NCBI GenBank assembly: GCA_963969595.1
Contig: OZ018413.1
Span: 9,972,211-10,036,210, forward strand
Origin: Neckera pumila
Lineage: Eukaryota > Streptophyta > Bryopsida > Hypnales > Neckeraceae
Direction of reading: 5' to 3'
DNA: 64,000 nt
Part shown: positions 49,101 to 61,800 of the stretch, piece by piece
Layout of the letters: each line of letters opens with the position of its first letter
How positions within the stretch are numbered: position 1 is the stretch's first letter
Notes under the pieces: model-generated
What the model was told of the DNA's origin: nothing
The model's database searches: none
What the model saw: only the letters and a program-made list of their open reading frames with translations
Translations under genes and position numbers: made by a program

Positions 49101-50490
49101 TATGAAATGTCAAATCACCTATGAAACTAGGGATCCAAAAAATCAACGTAGACGCCAACGAGAACTTTTGACATTTTGGCACACTCCTAGCATCTCTAGA
49201 AAAAACTGATTTGAGGTCTATTCTTGACGAAACCCTTCAAAAAATTTGGCTCATGACTCACCCAGGATGGCCTGTACCATCATCCACCTCCCAGTTCACT
49301 GTTGCCGCATGAAACTCAGGTCTATCTGGATCTAGTCTTAAAGGTCCCAATGTTCTAGCTTGAATTCTGCAAGAAATTTGAAAGTTCTAACATTAGCGTC
49401 TTTGAAAACATGGTTGGTTGAAGATAATCAAATTTGGACAGCTCAGCAACTGGAACAGGATCAACAAACGTAGTCGCAGCACTGCCGTAAACACAGGATG
49501 CATGCTCAAATTAAGCTTTGATTTCAGTCCCTTGTGAAAAATGACAAGCAACAACACATACATTAATCTCACATTCTACTTTAAACATTATTAGTGGAGT
49601 GGAGTTGGAAACCACTTACTTTCGAAGATTAGAGTCGACCCATCCTGAAAGCTGGCGGATGGCAGGCACAGTGAAAAGATTGAATGTGACAATACTGCTA
49701 ACTGGATTGCCAGGCAGTCCGAACACCAACAGTTCTCTAGTGACTGCGGCGCTTCTTGTGCGGGCTTCCAGTGTAGCAAAAGTCAGGGGTCTGCCTGGCT
49801 TCATTAACACCTACAGAAACATGCAAAGACTGAGCATCAAAACATTCTTTAGTATATACGGAGAAGCTTGAATTCTTTTCACTACAGCCCAAAAAGAATA
49901 TGGAGCGCTAAAATATTGAAGAAACAGCCCGTCTCGAAGCAACATACTTCATTGCCAGGCATATAATCACTGTCAAATGAGTCCACAAGCGAACAAGTCG
50001 AACAAGGACTGGATGAAAAGAAGAAGAAATTCTAATGTTGGCCATTGCAAGCATAAAATGAGCTCAAGATTGTGCACAATAAGAATCCAATCAGATTGTT
50101 ATGTTGGAAAATGGAACGGACACAGAGACTTTTCATAATTACACTCCCAAATAAAACTTCTATGTGGATAAAGCACATGATTAAATATCTATCATCTGTA
50201 TTGAATTGTATTCTCATCTTCAAATGGTTTACCTTTCTGAAATGCACCTTGCCACGTTGTTCAAGCAACGGTTTCACAAAATCCTTATCACCCATGGATA
50301 CCCCACCAGAACTGATGAGCATATCAGCATTTGAGGCTAGAGCCTTGTCTAGCATGTGGCTCACTTCTGCCTCAATGTCGGGGATAATACCCAAGTCAAG
50401 AACTTCACAATCGTGTTCTTTGCATGCTGCTAGGAGCATAGCACGATTTGAGTCTCGAATCTGCAACCCACAGGTACCTAGGATTAAAAT

Positions 50491-50528
<38 letters not shown>

Positions 50529-52539
50529 GCCACATAATGTAAGAACGTAAACCACCACACTGATAATATTATCAATGGAGAAACGTTCTGGATATGACGA
50601 ATTCAAGGACGTTCAGATTCAACTTGCATAAGAAATACCATTTCACAAAAGCCTGACGCCAAGAATAAAAAAACTGAATATATCAGTTAGAAACAACAAA
50701 AGAAATACAGTCTCACCTGACCTCTTCCCAAACAGGTGCCCGCCATCGGGTCTACAAGCTCATCACCGGTTGAAGCTACTGCTATCCTTGGTCTACGGTA
50801 CACCTGCACAATGTTTCTAAGTATCTTCCATATGCAAGACAGACCTACAGAAATAATGGAGGTGCATCAATGCCTACAGAATAGTACCATATTCAAACCT
50901 ACATGCCCAAACCAACAACAGAAAGTTCACTTTGGAAGTTACACTCTTCATTCTACATAGTGTGATTTTAAAATAACATTGCCAACAAATCGATGAAACC
51001 AATAAAAGCCACAGAATTTGGGGTGACCACAGCTTTTGAAGGGCCTGCCACCACAACGCAACAACTGAAATAGTGTGGCAGTATCGAAATAATGCGGTTC
51101 ACACAAAATAGAATGAAGAGTGTAGTAGTCAATAATTGTCACTTCCAAAACTACTTCCATCAATCAAAAAATGTCGGTCATGATCTATTATTTCTGTTAA
51201 TACAATTTGTTACCTTCCTTTAAGAACAGTAAATGAGTTATTTCACCTCCAATAGATACAGAAGCAGTCATTTGGTCACTTGGGGGTTATGATGAATCAA
51301 GTAACGATACTGAAGAGAATTGTTACCTTCACGTGAGTAACACCAATTGTAGCCAGCAGACCAATTTCTCCCGCCCCTATTCTTTCATTTTCTTTTAGTA
51401 TATTAGCACCCTGGGCAATATCAAAACCCTGCATCACCCATACATGCTCAGCTACCCACTCTGTCAAATGTTTCAGTGTGACAAATTCATTACACAGTAA
51501 CAAAGGATATGCTGGTGATCTGAGTTAAAAGTATTACCACAGGCCGAATGTCATGGCCTTTTGTGACAGCTTTCAATATTCGAATTTTGTTAATACCATT
51601 TCCCGTCTTGTCTTCAATAACCTCCGTGTCCTCAACCTGGACGACTGCATCAGCACCCTCTGGCACGGGTCCTGCTTGCATATCAAAAACAATGTTCAGA
51701 AAGAGTCCATAGTTCGGTTCGTTTATTGACTTCAAAACTTGAAGCTATATTCAATTGTGTCTATAGAAAGAATGAACATACTTCAACTGCCACTACACAT
51801 GTTTCGCAATTTCGTACTCACATCCTCAGTCACGCTTTCCTTCCTGCACCTTAACCCTTAAAACCTTAAACCCTAAACCCATGTGGTACCATGTTGCAGG
51901 ATTAGCTCAAATTCACAAGGGGTTCTTAGTACCGTTTTTCAAGTACTCCGACACAAGCGAGACATGCCACTTGCACCTCGAGAAGGGAATCAAAGCACAA
52001 AGGCCCAGGCTCTTTACAGATTCTTGCTTATCATAAGGTATATAAACTCTTTCGAAACTCTTTATAAATTCTTTTGAATAGGAAATTCTGAACAAATAGG
52101 AAAAGAAGGAAGGCTAGTATCCCACCTCCTGTTGTGATGTAGACCACAGTGCCAGATTCTAAGTGAAGCTGAGAACAATCATCTCCTGCTCTAGCTGCCG
52201 CTACAACTGGATACTCTCCTGGTCCATCCGCTGCCACCACGGCATACCCATCCTGCATAACCAAATCAGTCGGTTCTAAGCCAAAAAACTCAATTGTGAT
52301 GAGGAATCCCAAGATGAAGAATCCCAAATTTCACAGCCATCACTTACCTTGATTGACGCTGGAAATGGTGGAAGAGGCTCCGGAGCAACGATGTCCTCGG
52401 CCAAAATAGCGCCAAGTGCATCATGTAAAGGAACTGTCACAGGTGACAACCGTTTCGCGATGGACAGAATAATCCTTGTTGCTTGCGGAACTGTCACCAA
52501 CGATGGAGCACTCGCGGTTGCTGCTGCATCGATAGGCAT
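46152..52539 (-). CDS. CNX1: Molybdopterin biosynthesis protein CNX1 (MoeA-like E domain plus MogA-like G domain)
   Basis: Fourteen exons join in frame to 705 residues: 52539-52348, 52252-52126, 51671-51538, 51428-51327, 50803-50717, 50460-50233, 49810-49620, 49366-49262, 49039-48894, 48685-48454, 47978-47821, 47358-47252, 47108-47052 and 46403-46152. The G domain adenylylates molybdopterin and the E domain inserts molybdate, completing Moco in the cytosol. The E domain (about 1-437) shows [41 protein letters not shown] and [10 protein letters not shown]. The G domain (about 490-660) shows [38 protein letters not shown] and [13 protein letters not shown]. The tail [14 protein letters not shown] matches plant CNX1. 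E-then-G is the plant order, the reverse of animal gephyrin. The linker (exon 10) holds a His-rich stretch. The upstream in-frame TGA supports the ATG at 52539. It appears intact. Confidence 0.96.
50494..50525. repeat. (TA)n microsatellite in a CNX1 intron
   Basis: About 16 uninterrupted TA units directly upstream of exon 6 of the minus-strand CNX1 gene. A telomere-like run (CCTTAAACCCTAAACCC) lies in another CNX1 intron at about 51863-51880. Confidence 0.85.
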
Positions 52540-53790
52540 GGCTGCTGGTCTCAAAGTAGGAAGTAATCGGTACCAATTTCTTCAATTGCAGAAACTTCCA
52601 AGCTCTATTGTGCACGTTCAATCAATCCTAGAGACAGAGCAACTAAAGCGAAAAAAACATGAGATTAGCTAGAGCAGAATACCGAAGTCCATGAAACCTC
52701 AATCTCTAAACCCCAAAACTCCCAGAAATTCACCACAACCCAGAACCCCAAACAGAGTTCGAGCTTCACGATTCGCCTATTCTTGTACAAAACGAGCGCA
52801 CTAATCTCCCCGTGAAAAAAAGATCTAGAGCAGCAATCTACACAATCTGACGAAACGAGGTCCTCGTGATGTTGCAATGTGAAAGAAACGCACAGGATCT
52901 ATACTAATTCTTGAAATTGCAGCTACTAATGTTCACATCTGCCACATGAATGCCGCTCTCATCGACTATCCAAACGAGCAAAAATCGAGAGGACGAGACG
53001 AGGAAGAAAAACACATCCAAGATGTACGAGGAAGACAACAAGACGGCGCCGGCAATGCAGTCATGGTTTAGGAGATTGTCCACGACCACAACCAGGGTTT
53101 CACGCTTCCCAATTCTTGTACTAAACGGGCTTACTACTCTTGGACTAAACGAGCGCACATATCTCCATACAACAAACGATCCACAGCTTGCGCATTGCAA
53201 CAATGACAAAAAACTCAAAACGCCGCTCATCACAACAGCAATTTCATAAACGAAGCTCCTCGCGAAATTGCAAGCAACGACAAGAAAGAAATCACGCACC
53301 TCTAAGAAGCGGTCAACACTAACTCAAGTTAGTTTTCAAAATTGCAGTTATCAATGTCGCGATCAAACACATGTGCCACTGAAAATCGACCATCCAGACG
53401 AGACAAAGACCGCCCACACAAACTAAGTTACCGGTACCAAAGAAGGTACAAGAGAATGTTAGAAGACTGACGAGGAATTGGTGCGGACGATGTGGAGGCC
53501 GGCAAGTGGCAGCAGCAAAATGGGCTCAAATGAATGGTCAAATCAAAGCAAAAGGCCAAACACAGTGAAGGGTCGCCACCTAACCAGAGTGACAAAGCTC
53601 TAGCGGCATCATGGCGGCCACTAACTTTTACTTTGTACTGTCGCCGCGTATACAAATGTTTTGCAGGGGTCTGTTTTGACCCAGAACAGTACAACCAATC
53701 CATAGATGAGATCCTGAAACGAATCCATCGCGAATATCTCTCTTCGACTCTCAGGCATCGTTCACATCGCCGCTCTTGAAACTCATACGT
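52540..53790. other. CNX1 upstream region, no gene recognised
   Basis: 5-prime UTR and promoter DNA of CNX1. A degenerate direct similarity is visible between about 52740-52990 and 53100-53400 (ACTAAACGAGCGCAC- and CGAAATTGCA-type phrases). Open frames on both strands show no family features. Confidence 0.45.
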
Positions 53791-54312
53791 CAATATATAA
53801 TACGTATATAGATAATTATATACGTATTAATGTGTCATATTATATTAAGCGATATTATTACGTATATAACGTATATATATACAATATGTTTACAATAACA
53901 ATTAAGTTATAAGTTATACATAAATATATGTATAGATGTTAGTAATATATTATACGTTATAACGTTATATATACATTAACAAAATAATAACGTATATAAC
54001 AATATATACGTTATATATTAATGTATATATACGTTATATATTAATGTATATATACGTTAATATATTAATATATACGTTATATATTAATATATACGTTATT
54101 AATGTCATACAATGCGTCGTATAATAACGTTATTAATGTTAGTATATATGTACGTTCATAAGTTATATATGATACGTTATATATTATTATAATAGCGTCA
54201 CGTATGACTATATTACATAATGATGTTATTTATATACGACATAATGTGTTATAATAATAACTTACGTATGACATTATATAATTATATGTTAGTATACGTT
54301 TAGTAATATCAT
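53791..54312. repeat. AT-rich low-complexity block of TATACGTTATAT-type units
   Basis: About 520 bp of TATACG, TTATAT and ATTAATG units in both orientations, with strong self-complementarity throughout. Likely a degenerate microsatellite. Confidence 0.8.
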
Positions 54313-54352
54313 ACTCACTAGTGTGACCCTGTGCCGTTGGCCCAATTTTCAT

Positions 54353-54425
54353 CTACTCCCGGTTCCACTCCTGGTTCTACTTCTGATTCTACTCCCAGTT
54401 CTACTCCCGGTTCCACTCCCAGTAC
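54353..54425. repeat. 12-bp tandem repeat GGTTCTACTCCC
   Basis: Five to six units of GGTTCTACTCCC with single-base variants (ggttccactcct, gattctactccc, agttctactccc). Confidence 0.8.
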
Positions 54426-54617
54426 CAAGAACGCCACCAAAATCAAAGTAAAAGTAATTTTCTAATTTTTTAATCAATAAATACTTTGAAATTCAATAAC
54501 TTTTGCACCACCGCTCCAAACGCCACGAAACCAAGCCGGTGCACCCCTCCTCGGCGAGAGCTTTCCGACGGTACCAAGCACGTAGCCGAGGGACGCACGG
54601 TCAGGAAGTTGTCCACG

Positions 54618-54895
54618 CTACAAACAAAACAAACAAACAAAACAAACAAACAAACAAAACAAACAAACAAACAAAACAAACAAACAAACAAACAGCCTCA
54701 TTTAAGGTATTGATATTTAACGTTTTGTGCGTTTTGCTTGATGATATGTTTGATGTTGTGTATAATATTATCACAATTGCATAAGATTTAAAAAAAAAAA
54801 AAAATTTTAAAAAAATATTAAAAAAATAAAAAAATAATAAAAAATATTAAAAATCTGACGTGGCGCTGACTGGGTCGAAATTCGACCCAGTCAGC
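54618..54895. repeat. (AAAC)n microsatellite, A/T block and 15-bp perfect inverted repeat
   Basis: ACAAACAAAC units fill 54618-54693. An A/T-only run occupies about 54788-54850. At 54865-54895 the arms GCTGACTGGGTCGAA and TTCGACCCAGTCAGC are perfectly complementary around a single A. Confidence 0.8.
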
Positions 54896-55898
54896 AGGGT
54901 TTTATTTCCTCTCTAATTGCACCGAGGTAGTTGTAAACTCGCGGCCTTCCCGAGGGCTGAAATTTTTTGTAATGCTTATGGCAAAGCCAACAAATGCTTC
55001 TTTCTTAAGTTATCTTACATACAAGTCTACAATGCTATGATGTTAGTGGTGCTGTGACGATTGAAGATTCAATAATGCTATGATTCAAGTTATGACGTGG
55101 ATACACCAATGAAGTCGGATACTTGCGCAACGAACGGGATTGGAATATTCGACACGTTCATCGGCAGTCTCGAGAAAATTGAACCTCAATCCTTGACGAC
55201 CTGGTCGAGAGAAGAACCATGTCTTTTAACAAAGTTCAATTCTTATTAATTATAAAATGTGAACAAAATCTTCTAATTCCACAGCTTTTCATTCAACAAA
55301 GATTGCGATACTCGCAGAGAGGTACTCCATCCTAACCTACATGTACACTACAGATAATAGGACACAGCCCCAAGTCTATACATTATCAATGCAGGGTACA
55401 GAATCACTTATCCACACAAGACCAAGCCCGTCCATTACATGGAATCTGGCAGAATAACAAATAACAAAAAATTAGGTCAAAAACTCCAAATGATCCTCAA
55501 ACCCCCCTACTACAAACGCACATTCAAAGTGTCCATGCCAAGATATAAAACCAAAACCAAGTTCAAAGAGGCAATCCCATGCCACTCAAATCATCTCAAT
55601 CACAATACAAGCCCAGAAGGAAAAGTCACTCGAGCCAGCAGAAATTCTAAAGCAGTGTTTGAAACTATTGGTACCCAATTGAGACAGTAATATATGAGAC
55701 GGAAACTCAGAATGCATTCCTACATCCATGTTCTACAGTACAGATTCAAACAAGTCATGAATAAGCCAAAGGAATATACAAAGGCCCATGATACCACGCA
55801 GCGTGTGAGATCCAGATCATGTACATGTTGAATATTTGGCTAATTGATACACAGCACCATCCCTCCATTTGCTTCCTCACACAAAACCGTCTACTTGT
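54896..55898. other. Intergenic, likely 3-prime flank of PsbW
   Basis: Mixed-composition DNA without a recognised gene. The part nearest 55899 is probably the PsbW 3-prime UTR. Confidence 0.45.
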
Positions 55899-56203
55899 CT
55901 ACAGGTCCAACCCGGAATCGTCTCCGCTGTCCGTCAACTTGGAGGTGTACGTGAAGTACAAGGTCCAGATGATAGTCGTGACGCCCACCAAAATCCACAC
56001 CAACTTTGGGTTGCTCAACCCTAAGCCCAGTCCGATCTCCTTGGTGCTCAGGTGCTCGTCCACGAGGGCAAACACGGGGTGCGCATATGCCAGGGTGGCC
56101 GCGGAGGTCACAGCGGCAGCCAACTGGGGCAGTCCTGTCCCCTCATTCAACTCCTTCTTCTCCGCTGAGCACACAATCTTGGACCTCCGCAGCGCTGGCA
56201 GAC
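55899..56203 (-). CDS. PSBW: Photosystem II reaction center W protein, exon 2 only
   Basis: PsbW is a nuclear-encoded single-span thylakoid subunit that stabilises photosystem II dimers and supercomplexes. The exon starts after acceptor GCGTGTGCAG (exon start 56203) with LPALRRSKIVCSAEKKELNE. A hydrophobic thylakoid-transfer segment (LAAAVTSAATLAYAH) follows, ending in a likely processing site PVFA before LVDEHLSTKEIGLGLGLSN. The single span is LVWILVGVTTIIWTLYFTYT, then an acidic end SGDDSGLDL-stop. This matches the family along its whole mature length. There is no ATG in the exon; the first exon with the start of the transit peptide was not found. Upstream, on the opposite strand, sits transposon-like sequence from about 56390. 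The first exon is either beyond a long intron or lost. Confidence 0.85.
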
Positions 56204-56383
56204 CTGCACACGCACAAGCATTCCAATCACATCAACCCTCCAGTCCAAATCCCTCCAACCTCATTGCACATGTATTGCATGTTCTCACATTTGTAAAGCG
56301 TCTGCAAGCGTTTTGTTATTGTGGGCAAAGGTTTTGAAGTACTGGTTTATTGAAACATGACCTTCACACACGCACCCATATTT

Positions 56384-57298
56384 TGTCATGTTGTTTTTGC
56401 AGTAGAGGGTATGCAACACATTCAGGCGGGGAAAACTCAGGTGGTAACACGGAGGGTACAATAGAAGCAGTGCATATTGACAGGAAGAGGAAATCCAGAA
56501 AAAAGGTGGAATGAAGAAACCAATTGAATTGGACGCGAATGGTGAGCCACATGGACTCATGAGGGACGCTCTGACGAAGGACGTTGTCAAGTATGCGAAG
56601 TTCCTAGACCCTACTTCGGGTTGGAAGGGACAAACGCTTGATCTACGGAAAGAACTTTTCGACCACCTGTATTCAGGTTCGTCTAAAATGTCTTTCATTT
56701 TCAGTACATGGTTTCATATTTGGTGCAAGCTCTAAGTTCTTCGATGACGACGTTGCCTAAAACGCCTCTGCCGTTGTCCATGATGTCATATTGGATGTCT
56801 CGAGTGACGTCAGTCATGACGTTATTGAAATGTAATAATCCGCAGGACGTTGTATGGAAGAGGACATGCTTGTTTGTCGTGCATGGTGTCTTCTCCTAAA
56901 CTGTAAGCGTGTTGTGCCATTTTTTTTCCTCTCGAATGGAATGCAAATATTGGTTTTCAGGTGCATCTTATTACACAGTGAATGATTAACAAAATTTCGC
57001 AGATTGGGAGACTTGTGTCCACTCCAAACGCATAAGTGAGCTGTTTCTTGCTCCCATCATAACAAAGTCACTCATCACACTGCACCATAAGTTGTGCAAA
57101 ATGATTGACAATGACGACCCGATGCCTGAGGATTACAATGCCATGTATTGGAAGGGGCTTCAAGCTTATCGGGCTACCGAAGAGGCACAAGCGAAGTCAG
57201 CGCACATGCGTGCGATATCGAAGAGTAAGGGAACTTCCTTGATGCAGATGAAGGCTATTGAGAGGCAAGTTGTTTCCCGTTTGGTAAGCGCCCTCTAA
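56384..57298 (+). pseudogene. Possible plant transposase-like coding fragments
   Basis: A frame from about 56511 encodes MKKPIELDANGEPHGLMRDA and continues with DPTSGWKGQTLDLRKELFDH. After in-frame stops near 56757 (TAA) a second block at 57092-57298 encodes CKMIDNDDPMPEDYNAMYWK and a basic, Ala/Lys-rich helix. The order (ANGEPHG, DPTSGW, then a basic coiled region) loosely recalls the plant En/Spm-associated transposase-like domain, but similarity is weak. It lies upstream of, and opposite to, PsbW exon 2. It could be an unrelated element gene. Confidence 0.3.
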
Positions 57299-58242
57299 AA
57301 CTCCGGTGATACTGCCATTGTGGTCTCATGCATCCCCTCAACTTCTAGTTATTTTGTCGCAATTGCTCCTGACGTCATGGAAGACATCGTTTGTGACGTG
57401 TTATACTGCAGATGACATCTATGAAGATGTCACATGTTTATTCGGACGTCTTTGACGACAAGGGAGTTCGAACATAATCGGCAGTGCACGAAGGCAAATT
57501 GCGTTGTCCATGTTATTCTTTCTTTGAATGTGTCAGCGTACGATGAATATGCTCGAGGAGATCACTTAGTGTAATTACAAGGGGTGAAAGCATGCTAATA
57601 GGAGCCAACTTGGACGTAACAACTCCTTATTTGGGTGGAAATATCTAATTACAAGTATGGCATTTTTGTATTTTCTCAAAAAAAATTGACTTTTACATTT
57701 GAATATTGTAGATTGAACTTGGGTCAAAAAATGGTTATGTTTTAGAATGTATTGAAATGGAATAAGGGGTAAAAAACCCATGTAACAAGTCCTTTTGGTG
57801 CTAAGTTCCTAATATAATCGAAAGAATGCAAATGAATGAATGACCTTCTAGTTGGATGAATGCTGTAGATTTATAGTGTCATTCTTGCTGTACTCGATTG
57901 TACGTCAGTCTGTAGGATCAGAGTTTCTGATTCCAATTAAGATTGGATCCCGTCATTACGCATGTTGCCGTCAAGCATCTATGGAGCGATTATTGTTCTG
58001 TTTTGATTTTTGACTGTTGCCGCTGAGTCTAGGGTTTCGAAATTGTTTTTGCGTACAGCTTGGTAAACGTTGCCGCTTGCAGCCTGGTCGATTGTTGGCG
58101 TGATCGGCTTGGCCGGTGCTGCAACTTTTTCCAAGTTGAACATTTTCATTGTCTCGTAAGGCTCACGCTTCCAAGGTTTGAGGGTGAAGTTTAGGGTGTG
58201 CGTCTAGACGACCTTGTTTTGTGAGTTTGGTATCAGGACACC
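57299..58242. other. Intergenic, no gene recognised
   Basis: Mixed to AT-rich DNA with repeated GACGTC-type words near 57370-57460. Nothing recognised. Confidence 0.4.
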
Positions 58243-58676
58243 ATGAAAAAAAGTGGTGCGCCCATTGTGAATGCTGGCTCTGGTTCTAGGCATGCTGCTG
58301 TGGATTGGCAACGAGTGAGCAAAGCGGTCTTGAATTTCTTGAAGCGAATTGATCTGGACGAAGACAATTGTGAGGAAGTGTACATAACACCGCCAGAGAG
58401 CCCGCGCGGTCTATGATTGGCAGATGATTCGCAGCCTAACTTCAGTGGTAATTCCAAAGCCGTGAAAAAAGCTGCTCGTTTGAGTGAATTACATGATAGG
58501 ATTTTAGATCAAGTTTTTCTTAAACCGCATGTCCTTTCGCTTCATTGTAGTGTAACGACTTGTAAATGTTGTTGGAAGGAAACAACAGTTTTTTACTCTC
58601 GTGGTCGTAAATCCCCTCCCAGAAGTGGAGATTTTGAGTTGAAGGAGAAGCACAGAAGTAGCAAGAAACCAATCTG
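58243..58676 (+). pseudogene. Unrecognised open frame with one internal stop
   Basis: The frame MKKSGAPIVNAGSGSRHAAV at 58243 continues DWQRVSKAVLNFLKRIDLDE and ends PPESPRGL-TGA at about 58416. A second frame overlapping that stop, 58417-58676, continues with LADDSQPNFSGNSKAVKKAA. The composition is protein-like, but I recognise no family. It may be the 5-prime part of the mobile gene that follows or a separate captured sequence. Confidence 0.25.
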
Positions 58677-58830
58677 AATCTTCTCTCTTGTCCGTCACTT
58701 GTTTGCAGCATTAAGGTGCGATTTAGGGTGTTTAGAGGATGATTTTGATTTGATCGGTCTACTTGTATGCTGTCTACCTACACGTGTTTAGGGGATGAGT
58801 TTGATTTGACTGATCGTTGTATACATCATA

Positions 58831-61800
58831 ATGGCTGGGTCATCTTCAGACACTTTGATTGCCGATGCTGTAGACTGTGCATCTTTCCCTGTAGCAGGCA
58901 CCGATTATGATACCTGGACACCAACGGAGATGTCGAACGAGTGGGTCATTATCAACGACGCCTGTGGCGAGTCCAGTACAGCTATCGTGCCATTCGCTGC
59001 GACAGCACCAACGCCATCTACTCAAAAGAAGCAGAGAAAGAGGAAAGCCATAGCGGGTGGACCCGGAGATGACATTGTCGAGGAGCCAAAGGCAAAGGGC
59101 TGGGGAAAGAAGAAAATCAAGGTAGCCCCAAAGACTATTGTGCAAGCACTGAACATGACAGAGGCTGAGGTCAGTAAGCTCCAGCCCACCGAAATAAAAG
59201 AGATAAACAAGCTGTACAACCAGGTTTTCAAGCCAATGTACAAATGGGAAAAGAAGCCACTAGCCAATGCGAAAGGGGAACTCATTAGGGTGCACTACAA
59301 GTTCCTCCACAAGGCTACTCCTGGGGATCTCGTGTACAGAGTTGTTGACGAGGATCGCAAGAAAGGCATAAAGAATAAGATTCTTGTGCACAACGACTTC
59401 CACTCAGAGAATCGATATATAACCGTATTGCCCTTAAAACGAGGACCATACGGGCCCCAAAATCTGGTAGAGTTCTGGGACACCTGTCCAAAGAAGGAAA
59501 GCATGACCACAAAATTGCACTACTACATTATTGGTGGTCAGCACACTGTTGCGGCGCACAAGGATTTGATCAAGAGTAAACTCATCTCTGAAGCGAATAA
59601 AGCCGAGGCTTTGACGTTCAACATCATTCCCATATGGGCGTCGTATAAAACGAGGAAGAATGATATTGTTCATCTTTCAAGAGCTTTGAACCAGAACATC
59701 GCTGGTGAGCAGAGGGAGCAGAGATTCGCCCAGTAGCTCGCGCACGCTCGAATAAAGTGGAAAGACATGGCATCCCCTCATCCGTCATACGGCGGATGAG
59801 CGCACTCTGTAGAGTACCTTGTAAGTCCTACTAAACGATCGTCCAAGTCATGTTTTGACATCAGTTTCATCTTCCTAAGAATCAGCGGGAAATGTCTCGA
59901 TGACTACAGCAGTAAGGGTTTAGTAATCCTCCTACTAAGGAAGTGCACTCATCTGTCGCTGGATTACAGCGGGAATTATCCCGTGGCTCAGAACATGGCA
60001 TTGAATTAGAGCATCAACGGGATATATTCCGCTGATTAGTACTTTCATTGTGTGCTTATTTCCTACGAGTCCCTCGTCTAATTAGCATTGTTGGCGTTCA
60101 TGTGCAAGGATTCTATTCTGTGATGTCTTCAATCTTCACTACGTTCAAAAATGCTGACAATCCGGATTTGAAAATCCCTTTGCTCTTCATAGAGAAGGAA
60201 GAGGACTTCCAACGCTGGATTCAGATTGACAAGGACTTTCTGAACAGAATGCTTCCAGACGGGAACGGACCAAAAGCAAAGGGTGTTTGTAAGCCGCTGG
60301 CGTACACCGACTTCAAGCCTTTGTGGGGATTGCGGGATGAGGACCTGAACTACTTGGTTAGCCAGGTGGAACAAGGAATTGTCTGCATGAAGAAAACAGC
60401 GCTGAACATCGATGACGAGGGAAACCCGGTTACACCAGTGGCTGTGGCAGCAAGTCGGAAGAAGAAAGTGAGCGCCATGAAGAACGAGTTGATGTGCCAC
60501 TACAGGCAGCGCCCGCTGCCGAGCAAGAAGCCAGAGTATTCTCCCTATACGGCAGCAGAATGGGATACGTTCGCCGTTGAGAAAAAGATCTCCTAGGAGC
60601 AAGTCGAGTGGTGGACAGATAAGAGCCTGGCAACAAAGTTGGACAAAGAGTGGCTGGAGGGTCGTACGAAGGCCTTCAACAAAATCCACGATCCCAATGA
60701 CTGTCCAGAGGGGGTGAAGAAAATGTGGAAGTCCTTCATACACGTGCGTACAGAGGAGGTTCAGGGATGGGTTGACAAGGACTTCAGAAAGGATTACCTC
60801 TGCAAGGTCATGGACGAGAAATGCTGGGACATCAGTAAAATTCTCGGAGAAGCTTCTGTGAAGGCATGGCGAGGTGAAGCGAAGACCCACATGTACTTCT
60901 GGTTTCTCTTCGAAAGGACAAGCGCCGACGCTCGTGCAAAATTCCTTGAGAACCGGAATCTTAGTCGTGTATTTGATGCCCTGGAGTATAGAGATACCGA
61001 TCGACGCCTTGTGAGAGCCCGTTCACCAGCAATTCTAATAACAGATGGTGCTGGATTTCACACAATTCTCGCATATCTGGAGAGGCGGCAGCAAGACATG
61101 AAAGTCCGGCTCTGGGACTGGCATGTAGTTCATTAAATTCCGGACAAAGTGGATGGCTTCCTGCACCCTGTTACCGGAACGCATTACACTGTGTACTTGG
61201 TCATGCTCTTTGCCTACGACCCGAATCACGGTCCGACAAGCAGTTTTCACAATTTCTTCCCAGGCGGTCGCGATATTTCCGCTGTCTATTTCTCGAGAGA
61301 TTTGGACGAAGTGGACACTTTGTACAGGAGGCCGAACATGCCTTGGTTCTCAATTGCCGCAGCGATCGACATTTTCAGTCAGCACATCATCCACAACATG
61401 GTCATTGTTCACATGAATGGCGGTCCGGAATTTACTTCTCTTGGATTGGTAAGCCTTAAATCATTTTCTTCCCCATTTTTTTTTGGGAATTCAGTCAATG
61501 ACCATTGCACTGACATTTGCTTTTTCAATGGTGTCAGGTCTCCGAGAATAAGGTTATCGAAGTCGTTTTCAACTCCGAAAAACAATCCAGGGCATTTCTG
61601 GTCGCCCAACAGATTTGGGAGCAGCTCCATACTCCAGGATATGTCCCTGCGGGAAATGAAGCCGAAGAAGAAGAGGAGGGTGGAGGAGATGCACTAGAAG
61701 CTCTATAGGAGGGTGCAAGAGAGGAGGGTGGAGGCGGTGAAGAGGAAGAGGGTGGGGGAGACGGCGACGATGAAGAAGCAGAGGGACGAGGAGACAACGA

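Noticed and set aside
53428..53793. Plus- and minus-strand frames upstream of CNX1 as a possible small gene
   Set aside because: No family resemblance, overlapping on both strands, and ending in AT-rich repeat.
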